Below are positions 33,928-46,628 of a DNA stretch of 64,000 nt, one piece after another. Each line of letters starts with the position of its first letter. The stretch's first letter is position 1. The notes beneath the pieces are model-generated. The model saw nothing but the letters and a program-made list of their open reading frames with translations. It was not told the origin of the DNA and did not search any database. Source of the DNA: Aculops lycopersici (Eukaryota > Arthropoda > Arachnida > Trombidiformes > Eriophyidae). The position numbers and the translations under genes are program-made. Location of the stretch: positions 5,339,010 through 5,403,009 of the forward strand of contig WNKI01000001.1 of NCBI GenBank assembly GCA_015350385.1, written 5' to 3'.

Positions 33928-36900
33928 GTAAGTCTCGCTCGCTCGCTCTCTCGTCAATTCTAACTATCTGTCAGTAGGACTAAACTTCCACCAGAGACAC
34001 TGAAACCACCACAACCACCACCCAAAAAACAGGTGGTGCTCATATGAATAGCAATGAGTGGTGGTAGCAATGAATTGCGTGCGCTCTCTCACTCTCTTAC
34101 CTGAAGACCATCTTTCTAAATGACCAACGCTCTCTCATGTCACCCACTTGGCGCGCAATGATTCCTCTCACATCTCATCAATCTCGCTCCTTCTCTGGCC
34201 ACTTCCTTCTCTTTCTTCTTCGTCTCATTCTCCTCGCCACACTGACACTCTGTGTCTCTATTTTCAATCCGTCAACTTTGCTCCACCGAACCGGTAAGCA
34301 ACTTGCATTGCGTAATATTCATGTGTCAGTAGATATTCATGTACGTGAGAGAAAGAGAGAGAGAGAGAGAGGAGCTAAAAATTTGTCGTCTCACTTGTCG
34401 TCGTGGTCGTTGCGCAACTGCAGGTTCAACTTCGCCTTCAAGTCACAGAAACCAACCAGATCAACTCAACACTCTGAGAACGAAATGAAACTCGATCGCC
34501 TTGAGCGCGAGTGTCTCTGTTTCTCCAACTCTCTAGCGCTCAACACTCCATCTTCGTTGCTCTTTTTTCCCGATTTACGAGACAAAACCTCAACTTGTGG
34601 TCGTCGTCGCCGCCGCCATTGCAAAAGTGCAAAGCATCACAAAAATAAGACGAAGACGAATGGTCCGCACGAAACTCGTGAGCTCGAATAAAGTGCCATT
34701 GAAGCAGCAGCAGAAGCAATGGTTTCGTTACACAATTTGAGAAGTCGCCACAGTTTGTTCGCCGCAGTTTAGTTTAGTTTGGCGCCCTAGTGGCTCTAAT
34801 GCTCTCTTTGCTCCTTTATATATTATGCAGTAGCAAAGGCAACTGCAATTGCAATTGCAATTGCAATTGCGATTGACGCAAAAGACTAACAAGACCACAA
34901 TCTTGAGAGGCACGCAAAGTAAGCTGAGAGAGAGGCGGCCAGTTTGGATCGCGCCGTCCGATTGCTGCATGCTGAAACGCTCGCTCGCTCGCTTGCCGCT
35001 GGCTGCAACCACTGACCGCAAGCGTGCGGCGCCAACCTGTTGCTCGCATTCGAATCTCACACTCGCCGTCGGTTTCCCTTCCCGCGACACCCAAAGTTTG
35101 GTAATGCGGTAGGTGACACACGAACGCAGTCAACAGGTGAAAAGGGCAGTCGCGTCGCCCACACGACCAAATGCGCACTGCCTTGCGTTGCGATGAGATG
35201 AGATAAGTTTGGCTAGTCAATTGAATTTAGTTTTCATTTGCAAAACTAGACGACGATGATGATGACGAGGAAAATCATAATTGAATTGTCGCTGTCGACA
35301 TGTTTGTTGGCCAGTCAACTTGTTTGTTGCTGCTCATTTACTTTGCTGCCTACTCGCTGCCAATTAAATTTAGGCGGCCAAAAGCGAAAAGGCCAAACGG
35401 ACAACTGGAAACTGTGAACGAGTAACTGCTTATTTCATTGGCCAGTTTTGTCTGTGGACTTGTTTAGTTTTTGCTGTTGTTGTTGTTGCCGCCGCTTTTG
35501 CTGAAATTTCAATAAAATGAGCGCAGATCCTAATCTACTTGTCATGTTGCTTCAGTTTACCGCTCGTCAGCCGGAAGTCTGGCGTTGAGAGTGAGGAGAA
35601 GCAACGATCAACAAGTTGCCAGGTGGCGACAAGTGCGCACGTTTGTTGCGACGACGGCGACGAAGATAGCAACGAGAAGGCGAGCTAATAGTAATCATCA
35701 TCATCATCTGGCATCGGCTTTAAACTTTTTTCTCGAAAAATAGCCACCGAGAAAGAGAGAAATGAATAGAGGAAGAGGAGACTAGATAGTCGCAAATCGG
35801 ATAAGCTGCTTATTCAAATTGTAGACTCGCTAGCTTAAGCTCAGCGAGGAGGCAATAGGATAGCGCCTAAAACTGAGACTTTCTCGTTGCTCATTTCGTT
35901 TCCATTTCCATTTAGTTGTGAGCAACAGACACTCAACTTTCTTAATGCTAAACTCGGGAACTATCAACTTTTCCTAAAGCTTTTTCCATTTCAACATTTC
36001 GGAGCAAATTCGTAGAGTCGTTGTGAAGCGCCAAGAAGTGAGATGAGAGTTTGGAGTTTAGTTTAGCTCGGCTTAGTTTTCTTCTTCAGGTGCTTTTACT
36101 TTGAGTAAAATCTAGCCAGCCAGTCGGTTGGCTTCATTGAATTAGCTTTTTCCTTCCACTAAGATACTCTCGTTCCCAAACGCGACGAAATGGAATGAGA
36201 TTAGTGGCCGACTTTTTGGCGGTCCATTCAGAGGGGGATTATCCCGCTGCCTCCCCCTCTTTTCACCATGAAAATACTTGGCCTACGGAACTAGAGGATA
36301 GGAAAGATTTGCCATTGGCATTGGCCATTACAAAATGACCATTCGGCAAGCAAAATTCTAGAGCGAAGCGAACGAGATAAAGTTCAAGAAACTCATAAAC
36401 AGCAAGCGGCGGCGGCGGCGGCATAGCAACAAGTTGTTTTTTGCCGTTGCTATTGCTGTTATTTATTTGGCCAAGAGGAAGCTTTCAATATTCCCAACGT
36501 GTAGATGTTGTAGTAGTATTATTAGTAGTTGTAGCAACTACCTGTGTGAGCACCTCTCTATCCCTCGCTTTACTTTTACCACATTTACAACTGGACCAGG
36601 TAAGTCCATTCAAAGTATTGTAACTATTAAAGTAATGGCAAGAGCGACAAGTGGCCAGCTTACAAGTTGGAGGATATCTTTTTTCGAATCCGCGATTCAA
36701 CTTTTCATCGCATTCAACTCGAACACTTATCAACGGTGGTCAACGAGCCTCCGATTTGCTCTTTTTAGTTAGCAAATATATGCACTAAACTAAACTGAAT
36801 TAAACTCTCTTGTTGCAAATAGAGATAGAAGCTCGATAATCTATCCTCAGCGTAATCATCTGTCCAGTCGTCAGCCAGTTTAATGCCAACTTTTCTCATA

Positions 36901-39900
36901 GAGCAACTCAATTCATAAGAGAGAAACAATTCGTGTGATTTACTCCACACCTCGCAACACTGACACTTGTTGCCTTAGGAAAATTAAGAGGCAAAAGGCT
37001 CTGCAATCTTCCTAGTAAACACAACACAATAACCATCATCCATGGGAACCCCAAACTCATTCGCTCCGTCTCGTCGCGTCTCGATTCTCGCATCTCGTAA
37101 GCGACTAACGAGCTTGAGAGTTGAGTCTCGACAGTCGGTCGCTTGTTTGGATGCTCACAATCTAGAGTCCGGATTGAGAGACCACGGCCCATGCTCGGCG
37201 GCGGCGGCGGCGGCAACCTGTTGCTGCTGTTGACTGCAAGCCGACGGAAATTAACATGATTAATATTCGTCGCTTGGCATCCATCTCGAGTTTCTCACAC
37301 TTGTTGCTCCTCTGCGCTGCTTTCCATCTCCCTCGCTCGCTATTTCTCTCGCCTGGCAACTAACTGACTGGATGGCCAATTTGTTGTTGCAATTTATCTC
37401 AACGACGACGACGACGACGACAGACTGCTCAGTTTGCCCAGTCGCTCGTTGGCCATGTGGGCGCGACGATCGAGCCGCCAGATAGCGAGACTTGCGCCAA
37501 CTTGTGCGATTCCGACTCATAAGGCACCGAACTTGGCTGGCACTGCGAAAACGAGATGGGGCTCGTTAGCATCGCAGTGTTTGTGTTGGTATTGGCACTA
37601 GTAGTGTTAGTATGGATCTCGATTAGTAGTTGAAATGAGCTGCGTTGGTTGGCTTTTCAACTCGCATCCAACGCAACGTAGCGCAGCGCAGCACCAACCG
37701 AAGTGAAGCAACAAGTGATGGCTGCCCATTTGCAGTTGCGTAACTAATGGCCCCGAGCGACAGGAGAAAAGTAGGCGACTGGAAAGTGAGTTTCCGAATT
37801 GGGCTTGCAAGTTCACCTTTAATGGGCGTGGCGGCCCCAAGAGTTTTATCCCGCGGTCCCGGTTCTGGTCTTTGATTTTGCCGCTTTCTCTCTCTCTCGC
37901 GCTTCTTGAGGCATGTTTAGCTAGATTGCATTGCATTGAATTGGAACAACATTGCGTTACGCGATGTTGTGTAAAATGTACACAGATTGCGATGGTCGCT
38001 CGATCATCACGGCGGCGCATGCAAATTGAACGCCAACCGGCTGAGCTAATGATAGTCGAGCTCCCATTAAGTAAGGCGAGCCAACACTGAGTCGGCTTCC
38101 GCTTCCACAATTGTAACACAAGTAGATGCAAGTATCCTTATACTAATAGTAATACTAATACTTATACTAATACTAATATTACCACCAAACTTCAAGGGCA
38201 ATATAATCTGTGTATGTGTGTGTGTGTGTGTCTTCTCGCCGCGCTGGCCACTTGGATGCCGGGATGCTGCATGTAAAGCCGCTGATCACCTCCTGTAGTC
38301 GAGTTGGTAAGCTCGTGAATTTTACTCGCTTCTTCTGCTTGGATTTTCTCGAGACTTTGGACGTATGAAAATAATAATATAAAGAGCGATGTGAGGCGCA
38401 AGGAGGAGAGACTTGTCCTCTGGAGTAAAATAAAGAATTGACCCAGCGAGGCGCAATCAATTAGAGGGAGACTGCTCTTTTGTCCGAGCCTCATTCTCTC
38501 TTTCTGGTGCGCAGAAGCGAATCTCAAACATTCGGACTTTTGCAAGTTGGAGGCGAGAGGCGAGAGGCAAGAGGCCGAAGTGGAAGTAAAAGTTAATCAA
38601 GCGTCGAGCTTCGCTCGCACTTGCTTCCGATTGAAATCAAGCTGCCGCTTAATGAGCAACAGTTGCAAAGTCTCATTGTTGTCCATCTGCCTTGAAGTTG
38701 GAGTTTGTTTATTGGCCGGTCCAATTTGATTCAACTGGCCACTGGGAGCTGTAATAATATAACTGCCGCTTCTTTTTGCATTCTGCAAGCGAGCTTTAGT
38801 TGAACGATCTGGAAGCCTCAATGGGCGCCCAAGAATAATAATTAAATGGGCGCGCGACTGCACACCGAGCGCATTGATGCCAGAGCGAGAAAAAAGCTTG
38901 TCTAATTTCAACAGCTGAACGGATGGACCCATAGAGACGATGGATTGGCCGTCGCGTGGTCGTGACGTAACTTTTGTTTTGTTTTGTGTGTCTGTTTTGT
39001 TACCTTCAGAAAAAGAGAGCAAAACGAGAGGAGAAAAGTTTGATCGCTGTTGGTTTGCTGATTACAAAAACACACACACACACACAATCGTGTTATTGTT
39101 ACGTCTCGTCTCGTCCAATCGTCGATTGTTGCGTTGCCGCATCTCTCTTTGGCTGTCGTTCTCCAAGTTTTCACTCTCCGGTTGGCTGAGTGTTTTTTTC
39201 TCCCATTTTCCACCCCAAAACGCCAGAGTCGTCGTCGCCGTCGCCGCTTTTGGCCTAGGAGAAACTCAAAACCTCCAGCTAGCTAGCTAAATGGATGGCC
39301 ATTCTGCATTAAAGTTGTTATATTCCTGGATAACAAGAGACGCTGCTGTGCGGCAACAGGAAACATAAATCACACACGCCAAGTTACAAACTACAAGCTA
39401 CCGCGGCGCGTCACTCTCAAAACTCTCGGGCACTCTTCTGTGTCTCGCGCTCGATAGCCATTCAACAGTAACTCACTTCCGTGGTTGCTTTTCGGTCATA
39501 GAAAACATTTACTTTCTTCATCTCTAGAGTAAAAAACCTTTTTCCAACTACAGAGAGGGAGAGAACTCCATGTATCAGTCTCAGATAGATCTCCTGCAGC
39601 AAAAATCTGCAGTCCTGGAATGGGAGTCCTGCGTATTCTTTCAATGCAGTTTATATTGGGACTTTCAACGCAATTATTGAGATGAGCTGCAGAGGAGAAA
39701 TCTAGGCTCGTTAATTGCGCTCGCTGACGCAAAAGGCGCCGAGCGAGAGCCAAATTTCAGCAGCGACTCAAGTGAGCAGCTGAACTTTCGTTTTAGCCGC
39801 CGACAACGACCACGATTGCGACTCCGATGATCACAACGACGAGCTGGCCAATAAACTTGCGGTCGTTTTTTCGATCTCTTGTGCACAATATTCTATTTCA

Positions 39901-41871
39901 TTCGCGTCGTGGTCTCGTTTGTTGCCACTTTTTTCGTTCAGCTTCCGTTCTCGTTGCTCGACTCTCTTCTTCACTTTGTTTCCCCCCCCCCCAACTTCAG
40001 CAACTTTTTTGGTTAGACGCAAACGACGCGACAAGACAGCAGCAGATGTTTCCAATTCAAAGTTTGCGTTGCTCGCTCGCTGAGAGGAAAAAGTCGATCA
40101 TTGGCAGCCAGCAAAACATCAAATTAATGTTCTAACGGCAACAAGAGCCAACTAAAACCTTTGCGCCGCCCATAACTTACGAGTTCCGTTGCTGGCGAAA
40201 CGTTTAACCTGGAAAAGAGAGCAACGCAACCAGTGGGCAGCGCCACTTTTTCCCTCCTTTTGGGCGTCGACCTCGTGGTCGGCCAATCGAGAGTGTTGCG
40301 CAACCAACCGTCTCCAGCTCTCGATGCAACGATCGATGCTACTGCTCCAATTGTATCGCCGCCGTCGCCATAGGAGAGCAAAAGGCTCAAATCAAATGGA
40401 ACGCGAGTCTCGTTGATGTTGAGCTTCAGCTAGACATGTTGTCGCAAATCCATTGGCAGCGGCAGCAGCTGTAGCAGCAATGGAAACAACTCGAGACTCC
40501 ATGTGGTTTGCGGGAACACAAACCATCCTTGGGATTCTCAGCCAAACTCAACTGAACGATGAACCGACCGACCGACTGGCTGGCTGACTGGCGGCCACTT
40601 GACGGCATTAGCATCAATCAGTCTATCAAAAGTCAAAAGTTGACTCACTTACTACATGATTTAGATGAGACGAGCTGAGCTGAGCTGAGATGAAATGAAA
40701 TGAGATGAGTAACAAGCAAAAGTGGATCTCATCCTCCCCCAATCCAGTCGATTGTCTTTCACGCGCCAACAAGTGGTGCGAGTTGTGTCGTGTTAGCTGT
40801 GCCTTTGCCTGAGTCACGCAAGAGCGATCCAATGGAACATCAAGTTATGAACTAGACTAAACTGTGTGCCTTGTAACGCAGCAGGTGACCTGTCGCTCCC
40901 GCTGGTGCTCTATGGTTTCTGTTTTATTGACTCGCCCATTGCGAACCGCAGGAGGTTTGCGCAATTTGCGGCGCATCCTTCCTGTTCCCTCCCCTCGTTG
41001 CTCTTTTCACTCTCGAATGGAGGCCCCTTTTTGCGCTACCCTTTGACCTTGGGGCCGAGAGTTGTTCGAGTTTCAGGCGGGAAACCTGAGCGATCGGCTC
41101 CCGCGACAGCCGATCACTCATGAGAGAGTGAAACTGTCCGCATCAATTCCTATTGAAATCTTACCAGATCTCAATAAGAATGAATGCAAAAACACTATGC
41201 TGCTCTCACTGAGGGAGGAGGAGAGATACAATCTTCCGACAAGATATCATTAGAACCGCGTGTGTGGCCTAAAAAATGACGAGACATCGTAACGTCGTAA
41301 TCTGGAGAGAGAAATAACGTTGACTCTCCGTAGATCATTAGCCTTGAACCACCACCACTACAACTGTAGAGGTAGCGGTGTAGACAAGGAAATCATTACC
41401 GCGAGTGACTTACAAGCTCATTAGTTTGGTTAAACTTTAGTATATAGCTATAATTATTTCAACTACCTAACCTGGGTTTCCGTCTCCAGGATGGACTGCG
41501 CAGAGATGACTTATGAAGACAGTGATGTAATCATAGTCGTTTCCTTGTTTTGTTTAGTGGCAGTGGACTTGGTGTTGGAGTTCAAGTTAGATGGAGAATA
41601 GCACAACACGGCTCAAGAGCTATCAACAACTTTAAGCAAGCTAAAACTCTCAGCACACTAACCTGAATCATTTCCTCTCTTATCTCGCTCGCTCGCTCAC
41701 TTGCTCACTTCATCCGGATGCTCAATTGGTGACCATTATGATAAACTAATAATGATAACACTCAAAATGAACTGCCGCACCTCAACAACGGAAATAACTG
41801 CGCGCGCCCATCGACAATATAATGTAAACATTTCATGGTATGTTAACTAAACTCATCTCGACCAATCTCAG
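33928..41871 (+). other. Large intronic region of the CUB/LDLa gene
   Basis: About 8 kb that probably contains further short exons I cannot fix. One weak candidate ends at the GTAAGT donor near 36600 and would encode YLCEHLSIPRFTFTTFTTG, but its phase does not fit the next exon. Simple repeats include (GCAATT)n at about 34839-34868, (ACG)n at about 37402, an ACTAAT-type repeat at about 38140-38180, (GT)n at about 38212-38231, and GAGCT/GAAAT pentamers at about 40672-40708. No gene on either strand is supportable inside it. Confidence 0.4.
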
Positions 41872-42028
41872 ATTAATGTTAGCCAAAATCAGTTCATTGA
41901 AACGGAACAGAGAACCATAGAAACGGAGGGCAATGTGCTAGCGTTTCGGTTTCTACTCGATCGTTTTGCGCACAAGCAATCAGCCGACTTGAGATTTCAG
42001 GTTATCCTAACTGCCTTTCAAACTTTAG
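41872..42028 (+). CDS. CUB/LDLa membrane protein, exon with end of CUB domain
   Basis: The acceptor ACCAATCTCAG at 41871 opens phase 0 and the donor TTTAG/GTAAGT at 42028 closes phase 1. The encoded VLAFRFLLDRF, then DLRFQVILTAF, match the last strands of a CUB domain (L-x-I-x-F-x-S-D followed by G-F-x-I-x-Y-x-A). The exon joins in phase to the LDLa exon at 42424. Confidence 0.6.
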
Positions 42029-42423
42029 GTAAGTACTGCGTTTATGTATTTTATTATTATCATCATTATCATTACCATTATTATTATTATTATTATTGTT
42101 TTTATTCTTATTCTTATTCCCTTTGGCCATCTAGATGTTGGTGGTTATTTTTTATCGATGCCCAAAGGTTGCTATCAATGAATCTGTTTGAATGAATGAG
42201 TTTTTGGTAAGCGCGTGGTCAGCAGACCAACCGATCAACCGCATTGATACCACTTCAATCCAAGTATGGCTATCGATTTGCACTTTTACATGCTTAAACA
42301 CACCACCGCCTCAACAAATCAACAGGTTCACAGACTAACCTACGAGCTAATCAATCCACTCGGCACTTGACTAAACTCGACCGAACTCAATGAAAACGAA
42401 ACAAAAAAACAAAAAATCAACAG

Positions 42424-42549
42424 GTGAGAACAGCGACTTCGTAGGCCCACAAGCGACGGACCAGAACCAACAGAATCAGCAGTTCATTTGCGACAGACAG
42501 CGACTAATTTCCTCGAATTTAGTTTGCGATGGATACAAAAACTGCGAAG
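42424..42549 (+). CDS. CUB/LDLa membrane protein, exon with first part of LDLa
   Basis: The acceptor AAAATCAACAG ends at 42423 and the donor GCGAAG/GTAAGT follows 42549; both ends are phase 1. It encodes a Gln/Asn linker, then QFICDRQRLISSNLVCDGYKNC, the front half of an LDL-receptor class A repeat. The domain is completed by the next exon. Cys 1 and Cys 3 of the usual six are absent. These two are disulfide partners in LDLa repeats, so the remaining four can still pair as 2-5 and 4-6. Confidence 0.8.
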
Positions 42550-43377
42550 GTAAGTGAAATTCCCCCTTTCCACTTGTTTCATACTTTCCCCTCTTTCTCG
42601 CTCTCTCGCCTCTCAGCTTTTCTCAATGGACAATATAATTAGCAATCGGCTGGCTCAACGAATGGCTTTCAAGGAAAAGGGAGAGAGATTTTCTTGAGTG
42701 TTGCTTTGTTGTTGCTGCTCACTTGCTATCGTCCACCACCGAGCTCGCCAAATTGGAAGTCACCATTTGGCCAGGTAATTTGTTGTTTCAACTCAAGAAC
42801 TAAGGGCAGCCTGTAACTCACTTGAATCATCAATTATCATCTAGTTGCTAGTCTTTTTTCGCTAGACCAACTCTCAACCAACAAGCCACAAGCTGGCCAA
42901 CCAACGATCAAATGGCAAATATTTGCGCCAATTCCAGCCTCAGTTCCTACAGAGGCGAGTCTAGAAGCAAAAGTCAGATGAGGTTGGGAAAAGTCGCCAC
43001 CACTTGCTATTGACCGATAGCCTCCACCATTACACCTGCCATTTGGTCAGTTGGTCGGCGGCAAACTTTTCCTCGCTCCTGTTTGATACCTTAAAGTAGA
43101 GAGGTAGTAGCAACGACGGCGGCTAGTTATTACCTGCTCACATGTTGTTTTTCGCCAACCATTTGAAAAATTGCGTAATGACGTCTCCTTCGGAGTCCAC
43201 TCCAATGGTCGGCCTCATCTGAGGTCCACCACCTTGGCCGAGCCAATCGAACTTTGAAGCTCCCGAATTTTTGCCCTCCTGAGCCCCAAACTCGCCAATG
43301 CTGAATGGAGTGCCCGACGTGCACCTGTTGAGGTTCAATACACCAGTTCCTTTTTGGGGGAGGGGAAAGAGAAATCG

Positions 43378-43380
<3 letters not shown>

Positions 43381-43461
<81 letters not shown>

Positions 43462-43765
43462 NNNNNNNNNNNNNNNNNNNNNNNNNNNNNNNNNNNNNNN
43501 NNNNNNNNNNNNNNNNNNNNNNNNNNNNNNNNNNNNNNNNNNNNNNNNNNNNNNNNNNNNNNNNNNNNNNNNNNNNNNNNNNNNNNNNNNNNNNNNNNNN
43601 NNNNNNNNNNNNNNNNNNNNNNNNNNNNNNNNNNNNNNNNNNNNNNNNNNNNNNNNNNNNNNNNNNNNNNNNNNNNNNNNNNNNNNNNNNNNNNNNNNNN
43701 NNNNNNNNNNNNNNNNNNNNNNNNNNNNNNNNNNNNNNNNNNNNNNNNNAGAGAGAGAGAGAGAG
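43381..43765. repeat. (GA)n microsatellite interrupted by a gap
   Basis: About 80 bp of GA repeat, then 288 N (43462-43749), then more GA. The repeat is on both sides, so the gap is probably only more GA repeat. Confidence 0.95.
43462..43749. other. Assembly gap (288 N)
   Basis: A run of N within (GA)n, inside an intron. Confidence 1.
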
Positions 43766-44222
43766 AAACTCTGTGGCTTGTTAGCGGCGGCGCTGGCAGT
43801 GGCGCCCAAATTGAGGCGCGCGCGCGTGGATAAAACGCCAACCTGTTGCGGCAATTTGACAGAGGCCATTTGGCGGCGGCGGCAGCGAGGTTCATGGAAT
43901 CTAAAGCAGCGTTGCTCTTTTTGGAAACTTGAGAAACCAATTGGAGGCGAAGGAGAAGACGGGAAAAATGTTCGATTGGCGTGACTTTCGTTGGTTCGTA
44001 AATCTCGCCACATGAAACCTGAAAACTTTGGCTTGTGTACTGTGGTGAGGTTTTGCAAGGTTTCGCCTGCGTCATGGGGAAATCTTGCTAGCAAGTTAGT
44101 GAGTCTTCCATTGCCTCAGATGTAGTTCAAATTTTCGTGTCTAAACTCTTGCTGCTTTCGCTCGAATCTAAAGAAGATTTTGCTGAATAGAAATCCACCT
44201 GAGATTGAAAGGAGGAAACCAG

Positions 44223-44258
<36 letters not shown>

Positions 44259-44656
44259 GCACTTGACATTCGCATGTTAGATTTAACTCGCGCGCAACTT
44301 GTGGCCTTTTTACCTCGCTCGCTAGCTTCCAATTGAACAACAGGTAGCTACTGTTGGCTCGGCAGTCAAGTAGGTGAGCAAATCTCATAAATCCAACGGG
44401 CAAACAGAATCTTCTCGTCTCCCTCTTGCTGAGCTCTCTACCTATTTGCACACTTCACCTTTAACTACCCACTAAGACCAAGCTTCTAACCAAACCAATC
44501 AATCCAAATCCCCGGCAACCGAAACAAATTGGCTGCTACACTACCGCCTCAACATCGCGACAACAACCACGATTAAAACTGGCCATTCAATTCAACTTCG
44601 CATCGACTCATTTCAAACGAAATGGACGAACGGAACGGAAAAAAACAATTGAACAG

Positions 44657-46080
44657 ATGGACACGACGAGGAGCCAGCCACTTGTTTGGCACTTCGGCCG
44701 CCGCCGACAAATGTGATTGAATCGCCAAGCATGGGAGGGCAACCACCTGTTAGGAATCAAATGGGCGGCTCCGGTGGCAACTCGCTAGCCAGTCCGGGAG
44801 ACTTGAGACAATCGAACGGCGGCGATAACAATAATCGATCTCTATGGGCCCGCCTCTGGCCGGCGGCGGCACGCGGCGACTCGCTTGCCGGCTTCCTGTT
44901 GGGCCTCCTGTTGGTTTTGCTGCTAGTTTTAAGTTGCTTCTGTTGCTGCTACTGCGGCTTCCTATTGTGGCAGCGCCACTTCCGCCGCTGGTGGCACCAA
45001 CTGCTGGCAACGAGCGACGACGATCAGGAGGACGGCGACGAGATTAGTAGGGCGAAACAGGTGGCTGCCAGGGCCGTTGGTGATGGTAGCGGCGGTAGCT
45101 TAACATCTAGTCAGCAATCTAGTTTTACATCGTCGTCGGCCCAAAGGAACTCGCGTCGCCGTCAACAATTGATGCGAGCCGAGCAGCTAGCCGATGAGCT
45201 CGAGCGCGACGCACTCAATTCCGCGAGCCAGCAAAATATTGACAACGCCCAACGCCAAGCCGCAGTCAGCTTGGCGTTCTCGAGACAACAGGTGGCAGGA
45301 CAGCCACTTTCTACAGCTTCCGGTTCGGGAGTAACGGGACAACAGCAGAGGACTTATAACCAAACTAGCACGCCCCCGCAGCCGCCGGCCAGGTTGCACT
45401 CAATCCTGAAGAAGGGTGGCAGCGGGAGTCAGTCGACACAACCACAGCAGCCCTTGACCACGCTGATCCCGCCGACTTCCGGTGCACCTTTGGCCGCATT
45501 CACTCCCGTCGAATCGCCACAGAGGCGTCATCTGATTTCGCCCGGCTTTCAAGTGGCCACTAGCCAGCGAGTCGGCGGCGCATCAAGTCCGCGGGGCGAC
45601 TTCCGACCCACACCAGCCCGACGCCACGCCCGTCCTGTGCCGCCGCCCCCACCGCCACCTAGTGCTGAGCAGCAGCAGCCGCAGTCCCGACAACAACAAC
45701 AACAACATCAACGACCGCCACCCGAACACCGCCACCAATTCCGCACCAGCCCGTTGCGAGCCCCGCCTACGCCCCCTCCTGAGTTGCCCCCAAGCGACGC
45801 GGGACATCCGTTGGGTCAACCGCAGGTGGCAGCGCCCACCATCATGAGCCATCAGCAACGGGTTACCTACTATCACTACTCTTCCAGTAAAACAACGCAC
45901 ATGTCCCAATCCTATCTCGAGCAAATGGCCGCCAGCGAGCAGGCAGAAACTCAGGGCTCGCCTCTGTCGAGGGGCGTGGACAAACCCGAACGGCAAACGA
46001 AACCGGATAGTGGTGATAGTGGTGGGCAGGAGCAAGCGGAAGCGAAATCTACGAGTGCAACGAGATCCTATCTCATCTAG
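44657..46080 (+). CDS. CUB/LDLa membrane protein, last exon (LDLa end, TM, cytoplasmic tail)
   Basis: The acceptor AACAATTGAACAG ends at 44656. Joined in phase 1, it begins DGHDEEPATC. This completes the calcium-binding C-D-G-x5-C-E-D-G-x-D-E-x4-C signature of an LDLa repeat across the splice. A linker of about 60 residues leads to a Leu/Cys-rich transmembrane segment (AGFLLGLLLVLLLVLSCF) with an RRWW-type basic stop. The tail of about 360 residues is rich in Gln, Ser and Pro, with poly-Pro runs (PVPPPPPPPS, PPTPPPELPP) that are possible EVH1, SH3 or WW ligands. It ends RSYLI, a possible class II PDZ ligand. Domain order CUB, LDLa, TM recalls arthropod Culd and the Neto receptor auxiliary proteins; orthology is not established. 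Confidence 0.8.
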
Positions 46081-46534
46081 TCCAACGATATGACGTGAAA
46101 CAGGAAGATATTTTAAAAGTTTGAGGAACTGGACGTGTAATCAGCAAGGTTCCTTACTTATATGCAACACTATTATTACGTTTATTTGGATTTATAGCAC
46201 TTCCAATAATCGTAACTAGATACTTTACTTTACCTCGACCAAAGTAGTGGATGAATTGATGGATGGAATATTGATCTAACAAGCGCAACCGAAACGCATT
46301 TCTGTTTAGACCACCTCTCTACATAAGACCAACTGTTACCACGACTACTATTTACACAATTCATAACCTAACCTACAATAACTAGCCGAATCTAAGAGCT
46401 GCCATTTTAGAGAATTACTACTATTATTATTATTATTATTATCATCATCATCATTATGACGCATAACGCAATCAATATTGATTGATATTAAAAATTGCAA
46501 TCAATCTGTCAATCTACGCCAAGGTTCAGAGTAT

Positions 46535-46628
46535 AATAAACGAAATGACCAAGCTAAACAAAAATTCTATCAATTAGATTGCGACGGTAACAAAGAGAGA
46601 AATTTACCTTAAGTTCATGAACAATAAA
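46535..46628 (+). terminator. Polyadenylation signals of the CUB/LDLa gene
   Basis: AATAAA at 46535-46540 and again at 46623-46628, about 460-550 bp after the stop. The 3' UTR also has an (ATT)n/(ATC)n run at about 46423-46455. The neighbouring neuropeptide gene is convergent. Confidence 0.5.

Larger units (their letters stand above)
42550..44656 (+). other. Intron of the CUB/LDLa gene with (GA)n and a 288-N gap
   Basis: An intron of about 2.1 kb that contains the (GA)n block and gap at 43381-43765. CAACAGGT motifs lie at 43323, 43841 and 44338, and a shorter GA run lies near 44227. No coding sequence is supportable. Confidence 0.6.

Noticed and set aside
34137..34298. Hydrophobic frame ending at a GTAAGC, as a possible exon of the CUB/LDLa gene
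   Set aside because: No acceptor in the right phase and no CUB-like residues. A second membrane segment in the middle of an ectodomain is implausible.
36434..36607. YLCEHLSIPRFTFTTFTTG as a CUB exon
   Set aside because: The phase (1) does not match the next exon (0) and the acceptor is uncertain. Kept only as a weak candidate.
43138..44094. Long frames across the (GA)n gap
   Set aside because: Most of the length is N and Ser-Leu or Arg-Glu from GA/CT repeats.
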